Shown piece by piece: positions 58,590-64,000 of a DNA stretch of 64,000 nucleotides (its first letter is position 1; each line of letters starts with the position of its first letter). The position numbers and the translations under genes are program-made. The stretch lies in NCBI GenBank assembly GCA_002706265.1, contig PAKU01000026.1:1-64000 (forward strand). Reading direction: 5' to 3'. Under the pieces are notes generated by a model. The model did not search any database and was not told the origin of the DNA. It was given only the letters and a program-made list of their open reading frames with translations. This stretch comes from Polycyclovorans sp. (GTDB lineage: Bacteria; Pseudomonadota; Gammaproteobacteria; Nevskiales; Nevskiaceae).

Positions 58590-59131
58590 TACTGGTTACC
58601 TCCCTTGTTGGGTTCGTTCAGGGCGGCGACAGAAGCCGCATACCCGTTGTCGTTGGCGGTCTTTCGGTCAACGCCCTTGATCAGCACCTTGCGCACGGGA
58701 TCGGATGCAGCGTCTTCAGCGAGGATGTCGAAGCGCGCATCGATGTACGCCGCCGTCTTGTCCTTGATCGCCGCGTCGCCGCACTTGGCAGCCACAGCGG
58801 CCTTGCGGATGTCTGCATCCGACTTGCCGGTGTAGTCCTGATCTGCGATGCCCTTGGCGGTTGCGATCAGGGCAGCGCGGGCCTGAACGCGGGCGTCCAG
58901 ATCGGCATCACTGAGCACCTTGCCTTTCAGGCTGTCGATCTCGGCATCACGCTTTGCGAGGTCGGCATCCTTGGCGGCAATGGCCTTGGCGTGGGTGTCT
59001 TCCAGCGATTGACGCGCAACTTCGGCGTCCTTCATCTGGCTCTGTAGCTTGGCGATTGCCTGGGCACCGGCATCGGTCGTTTCAACCGACAGTCCGTCAA
59101 CCAGGATCGTCCGGGTCTTGCTGTCACTCAT
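58589..59131 (-). CDS. Predicted internal scaffold protein (Nu3-like)
   Basis: 180 residues in the same frame as the protease gene, starting at ATG 59131 (MSDSKTRTILVDGL). AAGGAGAA, a near-perfect Shine-Dalgarno, lies directly before it. The product is the helical Ala/Lys/Asp-rich part (MKDAEVARQSLEDTHAKAIA...). A strong ribosome site inside a reading frame at the domain border is good evidence for a nested gene. Confidence 0.7.
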   Translation of the reverse strand: MSDSKTRTILVDGLSVETTDAGAQAIAKLQSQMKDAEVARQSLEDTHAKAIAAKDADLAKRDAEIDSLKGKVLSDADLDARVQARAALIATAKGIADQDYTGKSDADIRKAAVAAKCGDAAIKDKTAAYIDARFDILAEDAASDPVRKVLIKGVDRKTANDNGYAASVAALNEPNKGGNQ

Positions 59132-59710
59132 GGGGTTCTCCTTGGGAGATTGGATGTCGGCGCGATCCGGTTCACCGGGGGCGCGCCAATCCCCGATGCG
59201 TGTGCTACCCGCCCTGCCTTTACTGACAAGGGCGATGTGATTGATGCGGATGTCCCGCTGTACTGCGTCATACGTCTCGCCTTCGGGCGATTCGCCGGAA
59301 TCGAAAACGATCTCCGCGAGGTAGCCCATGGAAAGCTCGCGCTTGCCCTTTTCGTAATCGCTGATCGCCCCGGCATCCATCAGGATCAGCGGCACGCGAA
59401 CGTGATCGCCGTCTCGAACGATGTCGTCACCGATCTGCCCGATGGAATCCTTTTTCCACGTGTCAGCGGTCACGAATGCCGCCGGGTGGTCGTTGGTTGC
59501 GGGCTTGTGGGCGTAGCTGGCAAGGCTGTCGCGTGCGAACACCTCACCCTCTGGCCGATACACGCGCACAACAGGCATATCGGGGCGGCCAAGCTCACGC
59601 CCGGCGTACTCCTGAATACCCGTGCGGGCTGCGCGAACGTCCGCGACCAGATAGCCGTCCACAGTTCGGCGGACGCCTGTCGCAGTGACGGCGTCATTGA
59701 ATTTCTGCAT
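58589..59710 (-). CDS. Capsid maturation protease/scaffold (DUF2213-like)
   Basis: 373 residues. The N-terminal protease-like domain (about 1-185) has YRPEGEVF, NDHPAAFVTADTW, GKRELSMGYLAEI and INHIALVSKGRAG, with Ser and His candidates for the catalytic pair in SMGY and DHPA. The C-terminal half is a coiled-coil-rich scaffold. An internal start produces the scaffold alone (separate entry), the arrangement seen in lambda C/Nu3. Confidence 0.85.
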   Translation of the reverse strand: MQKFNDAVTATGVRRTVDGYLVADVRAARTGIQEYAGRELGRPDMPVVRVYRPEGEVFARDSLASYAHKPATNDHPAAFVTADTWKKDSIGQIGDDIVRDGDHVRVPLILMDAGAISDYEKGKRELSMGYLAEIVFDSGESPEGETYDAVQRDIRINHIALVSKGRAGSTRIGDWRAPGEPDRADIQSPKENPMSDSKTRTILVDGLSVETTDAGAQAIAKLQSQMKDAEVARQSLEDTHAKAIAAKDADLAKRDAEIDSLKGKVLSDADLDARVQARAALIATAKGIADQDYTGKSDADIRKAAVAAKCGDAAIKDKTAAYIDARFDILAEDAASDPVRKVLIKGVDRKTANDNGYAASVAALNEPNKGGNQ

Positions 59711-59713
59711 GGT

Positions 59714-61039
59714 CTATTCCTCCGGGGTTACTTCAGCCGGATCGGTTTCGTCTTCGTCCAGCTCTGCGCCGAGCTCCGCAATCGCCGCCTCAAGGCCAGG
59801 CGCAACGCCAAGCTCGGTCAGCATGTTGACGGCCGTCCGGCTCATCGCGTCGTCGGGGATCAGGGCAGTCTCACGAAGCGTCTTGATCGTCTCGGCAGTT
59901 GCCTTGCCGATGTCGGCACGTTCCTTCGCCGTGGTCTGCCACAGGCTCGCCCACTCGTAATACAGGTCATCGGGGCGCGACCCGAGCGCGGAGCGGATCA
60001 GGCATTCATCGAGAATCTGCATTGATGGCTGCAACACCAGTTCTTGCATGCTCTGGATGCGGTCGTAGTAGTTGCGCAGGTCCGATTCACCCGTGGCACT
60101 CATGCCGCCGGGCGATTGCCCGAGTAGCCGCGTCATCGGGATGTCGGCAGCGCCGGATACGATCTGCAAAAAGGTATTCAGCACGTCCGGCAATGTCGCG
60201 AAGGTGGCGCTTTTCTGCTGATAGTCCTCTTCCGAGTCAATCAGAAGCGCGCCGTTGATGCCCTTGGCCATGGCTGCGAGCGTTGCGCGCTCCACCACAA
60301 GACGCCGGTATTCCGGATCGGCCATGCCTTCCATGAACCGGGGAATCTTGATCACGTCAATCTTCGCTTCAAACACCAGTGAGGCGATGTTGGCGCCCGT
60401 GGCATCGGCGTTCTTGACGGCATCGATGCAGGCGTGAAGCACTGAATCGCCCCACCCATAATCGAAGCCCGTAACCAATTCGGGGTCAGGCTGCGGGTTG
60501 CCGATGAATCGCACGATGCGAGACGGGTGGATCTGTTGATTGCCACCGCTGCCCGAGACATCGTAAGCGCGCGGCAGGTTGTAGAACTCCGACAGCGGGT
60601 CGGTCTCAAGCTCTTTCGGGTTCAGCACGCGGCGGCTCAGAACGGTGAGATAACGCACCCCCCCAGCCTTGACCGTTTGCGGGTTCAGCGGCTTCGAGGG
60701 GTCAGCATCGTTGGTCCCGATGTACAGCCCGGCGCCACCGTAAAGACGGCCCCGCGTCCACGCTTCGAGAACCTTTGCCTTCAAGCCCAGCCGCTTTTCC
60801 TCGGCTTCGATCTTCGTGATGTCGGCGGACTTAGCCTGCCAGTTGCGCCACTTGCGGCACGCATCAAGGGCCGGGATGTCCACGATCTTCTTCGGCAGCC
60901 ATGCCGAGCGGTACATGTTCGACAACTGGTCGTCGTTCGTGCACGGCGCGGTGTAGAACGTGCCCGATGCCTTGTCGCGCTCAGTGCCCAGATTGGCAAC
61001 CAAGTTCTTGAGGCTGTCGTTGTTCTGGACGGTCGTCAT
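59714..61039 (-). CDS. Portal protein (DUF1073-like)
   Basis: 441 residues. LSNMYRSAWLPKKIVDIPALDACRKWRNW, GRLYGGAGLYIG, YYDRIQSMQEL and the acidic C-terminal tail are characteristic. GADIPMTRLLGQSPGGMSATGESDLRNYY is the strongly conserved late block. It forms the 12-fold ring through which DNA is packaged. ATG 61039 overlaps the terminase stop. Confidence 0.88.
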   Translation of the reverse strand: MTTVQNNDSLKNLVANLGTERDKASGTFYTAPCTNDDQLSNMYRSAWLPKKIVDIPALDACRKWRNWQAKSADITKIEAEEKRLGLKAKVLEAWTRGRLYGGAGLYIGTNDADPSKPLNPQTVKAGGVRYLTVLSRRVLNPKELETDPLSEFYNLPRAYDVSGSGGNQQIHPSRIVRFIGNPQPDPELVTGFDYGWGDSVLHACIDAVKNADATGANIASLVFEAKIDVIKIPRFMEGMADPEYRRLVVERATLAAMAKGINGALLIDSEEDYQQKSATFATLPDVLNTFLQIVSGAADIPMTRLLGQSPGGMSATGESDLRNYYDRIQSMQELVLQPSMQILDECLIRSALGSRPDDLYYEWASLWQTTAKERADIGKATAETIKTLRETALIPDDAMSRTAVNMLTELGVAPGLEAAIAELGAELDEDETDPAEVTPEE

Positions 61040-62481
61040 GCGACGTTGGCCAGGTTGTAGCTGCTGCCAGACAACAGGGCAGCAAACGCCCCCGAAAGCG
61101 CGTCCACCTGGTCATCATGGGCTGCGTTCGGAAACATACTCACCTCGTCTAAAAACGCTTCGTTCCAACTGCCGCGAACGAGCTTGATATTCCCCGCTTC
61201 GGCCTGGGCCGATACCGGGGTTGCGCGCACTTCTTTCGATCCGGTCTCGCGTTCGGCTCGGGCATTCCAACCGGCCAACAGGCGCACCAGATACGACGCG
61301 TAGCTTTTGCCAGCGCTGCCGGGGTCTTCCGGCAACACAATCGGGACTGACTTGCCGTCTTGCAAGGCGGTCGCCTTGATCGTGCGCTCCACGCCTGCCG
61401 CCGCCTCTCTGATGCGCGTCACGGCCTCGACGTAATAGATTCCGGCCTGTTCGCTCAGCAGCAGGCCCACGGTCCAATCAGGATCGCCGGTGCCCTTTGC
61501 CTCGGTTCCGGCCAAGTCCCAGCGGCGCACCTTGCGGCGACTTGCCGGGGCTGCGTCGACAATCTCGAACCACGCCCGCTTGAACAGGCCACCTTCGCGC
61601 GGTGCCGGGCGCTGTTGCATCTGCCCGGCCCATGCGTAGCTGCCCATCACCTTCTTGTCGCGCTCAATCACAGCGGGCGGGAAGCGCTCGGGAAACAGCA
61701 GCTCGCCGTCGTTTGTGCGCGGGTCCGTGAACCCTATGCTGGTCTTGCAGCGCCGATCCGGCTCGAACTCCATGGGGAGCACAAGGGCGTCATAGCCCAA
61801 ACCTTTAGCCTCGATCACTCCGATGACATCGCGTTCATGCAACCGCTGCATGATGCAGACGATGGCGGACTTGTCCGGGTTGTTCAGACGAGTCGGAACG
61901 GCCTCAAGGAACGTGGTGTTCACCGTTTCCCGCTTCGCCTCGCTTGCTGCGTCGTCAACCGATAACGGGTCATCGATCACGATGCTGTCACCGCGTGAGC
62001 CGGTCAGGCTGCCGAATGGCATGGCCTGCCGAAAGCCCGTCGCGGTGTTCTCGAATTTCTTTTTCTCGTTCTGGTCGCCGGTCAGCTTGACCTCTGGCCA
62101 AAGCGAGCGATACCAGTCCGACTCAATCAAGCGCCTGCAACGCAGGTTGTCGCGGATCGCCAGTCCTTCGGCGTGCGACGTGGCGATGATCCGCTTGTGC
62201 GCCTGACCCTTCGGCCCCCACTGCCACGCTGGCCAGAACACCGACGCCATCAATGACTTCATGCTTCCGGGCGGCACCGCGATATACAGTCGCGTGATCT
62301 GCCCGTCGGTCACCGCCTCAAGATGCTCTGCTACCGCGTCAATGTGCCAGCCATGAACGTACGGCTGACCGGGTTCGATCACGTGCCACGCTTGCTGAAC
62401 GAAGGTCGCAAGCGAGCGCTTACACGCCTCACGCTCGATTGCCAGCCAATCAGCCGGGGTCAGTTTCAGCGCGGCGGGCAC
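61036..62481 (-). CDS. terL: Terminase large subunit
   Basis: 481 residues from GTG 62481. The ATPase domain has a Walker A variant in VPPGSMKS and Walker B SIVIDDP. The RNase H-like nuclease domain begins RRWDLAGTEAKGTGDPDW and ends with HDDQVDALSGAFAAL, providing the acidic metal ligands. A longer frame from 62550 exists but would overlap the small subunit gene by 101 bases, so I prefer GTG 62481 (32-base overlap). Packaging motor of the phage. Confidence 0.92.
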   Translation of the reverse strand: MPAALKLTPADWLAIEREACKRSLATFVQQAWHVIEPGQPYVHGWHIDAVAEHLEAVTDGQITRLYIAVPPGSMKSLMASVFWPAWQWGPKGQAHKRIIATSHAEGLAIRDNLRCRRLIESDWYRSLWPEVKLTGDQNEKKKFENTATGFRQAMPFGSLTGSRGDSIVIDDPLSVDDAASEAKRETVNTTFLEAVPTRLNNPDKSAIVCIMQRLHERDVIGVIEAKGLGYDALVLPMEFEPDRRCKTSIGFTDPRTNDGELLFPERFPPAVIERDKKVMGSYAWAGQMQQRPAPREGGLFKRAWFEIVDAAPASRRKVRRWDLAGTEAKGTGDPDWTVGLLLSEQAGIYYVEAVTRIREAAAGVERTIKATALQDGKSVPIVLPEDPGSAGKSYASYLVRLLAGWNARAERETGSKEVRATPVSAQAEAGNIKLVRGSWNEAFLDEVSMFPNAAHDDQVDALSGAFAALLSGSSYNLANVA

Positions 62482-62896
62482 GTAATAGCTCGGCAATCGT
62501 GCCGTTGGAGAGTTTCGAGGTATCGATGGTGGCCACGGCAACCGCGCCACTGTGGTGATGATTCAGGCTCTCAACATGCACACCGGCAGCCTTGCCGCGT
62601 GCCACCTCGGCAGCGATAGCGGCGCTGATCTGCTTTTCATCAATCGCCAGATCGCGCAGCATCTTGAGGTCTTCAAGGTGCCCGCGAAGCGTTACCTGGG
62701 CGGCTTCCGCCATCGGCTTGCGTAGGTCGGCCACCCTTTGCGACACCTTAGCGTCGGCCATCAGCTTGCTTGCGTTCACATTCACGCTGGAAGGCTTCAT
62801 GCTCTTCACGGTGTATGCGTGCCGGTATGCGTCGGACTGATTCATTCCGGACGCTACTGCTTGGGCGAACTTCTCTTGTTTCGGCGTGAGAGCCAT
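62450..62896 (-). CDS. terS: Terminase small subunit
   Basis: 148 residues. An N-terminal helix-turn-helix of the terminase_2 type (ALTPKQEKFAQAVASGMNQSDAYRHAY; SKLMADAKVSQRVADLR) recognises the packaging site. A central oligomerisation region and a short C-terminal tail that contacts TerL follow. It is adjacent to terL and an HNH gene. Confidence 0.88.
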   Translation of the reverse strand: MALTPKQEKFAQAVASGMNQSDAYRHAYTVKSMKPSSVNVNASKLMADAKVSQRVADLRKPMAEAAQVTLRGHLEDLKMLRDLAIDEKQISAAIAAEVARGKAAGVHVESLNHHHSGAVAVATIDTSKLSNGTIAELLRARRAETDPG

Positions 62897-62908
62897 AACG
62901 CGCCCTCA

Positions 62909-63529
62909 TTAAGCCGGACGTGAGATGGCCCGCTCTGGGCTCCATCCGCGCCGCAGGCGTCTGGTTATTAACCTTCGGCTGATCCCAACTTGGTCCGCCC
63001 AGTCAGCCGCGAACATCTTCTTGCCGCCAATTTCTAGCGGCACGGCCTTCCTGGTATTGCGAGACTGCTGTTTCGACGTCGCCCATCGGCAATTGCCGGG
63101 CGCATAACCCAGAGTTGGGTCTATTCTGTCAATCGAATGAGCGGGGCTTGGGCGCTCTCCCATGTCAGCGAGAAACGACTCGAAGGATTCCTCCCACCTC
63201 GGACAGACCTTGACCCCAATCGCTCCGTACCACCTGAAAGAAAGGTTTCTCTTGTTGTTGCACCTTTGCTTCATGTTGTGCCACGAGCTGTAGGTTATTG
63301 AGCCGCGCTTACCGTGCTTTGTTGATCTCTTGTTTTCCGCCTCCTTTATGAGGCAGCCGCAGGACCTTGAACCGGTGGGTGTTAGCTGTCCTTGAGAGAA
63401 CTCTCGCTCAACGCCGCATTCACATCTGCAGAGCCAGATTGTTCTTTGGTACGTCGGGTACTTACGCACTCCGATCCGCTCCAATACCTCTAGTCGTCCG
63501 AACTTCTGGCCAACAAGATTCTTGGTCAT
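62909..63529 (-). CDS. Phage HNH-type endonuclease with zinc-ribbon N-terminus
   Basis: 206 residues. GQKFGRLEVLERIG opens it, then paired cysteines CRCECG...SCGC. SSWHNMKQRCNN, the core HSIDRIDPTLGYAPGNCRWAT and KQQSRNTR follow, with a C-terminal helix-turn-helix WADQVGISRRLITRRL. The family is common in phages as free-standing homing endonuclease-like genes. ATG 63529 has GGGA nearby. Its place beside terS could mean a role in packaging or simple parasitism. Confidence 0.85.
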   Translation of the reverse strand: MTKNLVGQKFGRLEVLERIGVRKYPTYQRTIWLCRCECGVEREFSQGQLTPTGSRSCGCLIKEAENKRSTKHGKRGSITYSSWHNMKQRCNNKRNLSFRWYGAIGVKVCPRWEESFESFLADMGERPSPAHSIDRIDPTLGYAPGNCRWATSKQQSRNTRKAVPLEIGGKKMFAADWADQVGISRRLITRRLRRGWSPERAISRPA

Positions 63530-63861
63530 TGAGATTCCCGAGAGTTGTGCCGACCACCGCCGGCAGGGCCAATAGATGCCCCGCATACACGGGGCCTCCC
63601 TCGCTATCGACTGAGCGATGCTGGACGGGGAGAAGGGTGAAGTGGGTCGCCGGTTACAGCGTCCGGCGCGCTTGCTGCGTTGCAGCGGCTTACAGCGCTG
63701 GTGGTCATCTGCGGGTTACTGGTCCCGCGACCTGATGCCACTCAGGTCAGTTCATGCCCTTCGGTCGGCTGGCGAGCCGCTTTCGTTTGAGGGACCGGCC
63801 CCGTTAGCCTGGAACGGAGCAACCGCATGATGTTGGCGCAGGACCGTGGAATCGAACCTGG
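63530..63861. other. 332-base non-coding phage stretch upstream of the terminase module
   Basis: No gene is convincing on either strand. Visible structure: stem GCCCCG/CGGGGC with loop TGTATG near 63,577-63,596, and a CCTGA/TCAGG hairpin near 63,732-63,747. Packaging (cos or pac) sites usually lie next to the small terminase gene, so this gap is a candidate for one; no known consensus is present. Confidence 0.5.
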
Positions 63862-64000
63862 TCAGCGATCCAGATATTCGATTGCTCGTCTCAGGGCGTC
63901 GGTGCTATCAGAAAGAAAGCCGATTGCCGAATTGCATTTCGCACAAAGCAACCCGCGAACCCTCCCGCTCTTATGACAGTGATCTACGCATGTCCTGCGA
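63862..64000 (-). CDS. Recombination endonuclease VII-like protein, N-terminus beyond window
   Basis: Only the last 46 codons are visible. They read CVDHCHKSGRVRGLLCAKCN and then SAIGFLSDSTDALRRAIEYLDR, the zinc-binding HNH-type core and C-terminal helix of endonuclease VII domains, which resolve branched DNA or nick at packaging. Stop at 63862-63864. Confidence 0.85.
   Translation of the reverse strand, partial: RRTCVDHCHKSGRVRGLLCAKCNSAIGFLSDSTDALRRAIEYLDR

Noticed and set aside
62482-62550. Upstream GTG start for the large terminase
   Set aside because: It would overlap the small terminase gene by 101 bases; GTG 62481 begins at the conserved VPAALKLTPADW region.
63834-63858. tRNA-like 3' end on the minus strand (T-loop GGTTCGATTCC and CCA)
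   Set aside because: Only three of five T-stem pairs form and the matching acceptor strand is about 150 bases away inside endonuclease VII coding sequence, so no cloverleaf can be drawn.

Overview
The window is high-GC DNA from a gammaproteobacterium. ZipA is essentially confined to that class, and the smc-zipA-ligA, rpsB-tsf-pyrH-frr-uppS-cdsA-dxr-rseP, map-glnD-dapD-dapE and rimP-nusA-infB-rbfA-truB-rpsO-pnp blocks match gammaproteobacteria that use Smc rather than MukBEF. A PhaR regulator suggests polyhydroxyalkanoate storage. I would place it near Nevskiales/Xanthomonadales or pseudomonad relatives, but that assignment is inference.

Positions 1-36,950 are chromosome. 1-6,931 (minus) is the translation, isoprenoid, phospholipid and envelope operon running from rpsB to a truncated rseP. 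7,137-12,606 (plus) is map-glnD-dapD-dapE. 12,696-17,617 holds a cytosolic 5'-nucleotidase, a gamma-glutamylcyclotransferase-like protein, class I aldolase, yciB-yciI-bolA, and a membrane protein with a degenerate GGDEF domain. 17,747-24,424 is ligA, zipA and smc. 24,615-27,335 is queF, a CbbY-like phosphatase, gluQ and phaR. 27,336-28,225 has no convincing protein gene but contains two near-identical tandem units, each with its own strong sigma70 promoter, two hairpins flanking a CUCCUCC stretch and an intrinsic terminator. They are very probably sibling small RNAs. 28,226-36,919 (minus) is the rimP-to-pnp operon.

From about 36,994 to the right edge the window is a prophage of siphovirus type. 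Its left boundary coincides with a 14-nt copy of a tRNA-fMet 3' end lying directly before the terminator upstream of rimP, so integration into that tRNA gene is inferred; the intact tRNA and the integrase should lie beyond the right edge. A short plus-strand accessory operon (37,241-38,390) sits at the boundary behind a palindromic operator. The long minus-strand late operon reads from right to left: endonuclease VII (cut by the edge), HNH protein, small and large terminase, portal, protease/scaffold with an internal start, decoration protein, capsid, a second HNH gene, connectors, MuF-like head protein, tail completion and terminator proteins, a four-gene sugar/methyl-transfer cargo cluster, double terminator, tail tube, G/GT tail chaperones with a -1 frameshift site, 1,611-residue tape measure, tail-tip protein, two tail-fibre-like proteins, and a lysis cassette.

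The most interesting items are the tandem sRNA pair, the inferred tRNA att site, the cargo cluster followed by two terminators inside the late operon, the unrecognised boundary operon with ribbon-helix-helix proteins, and a membrane protein with an HExxH motif in the lysis region.
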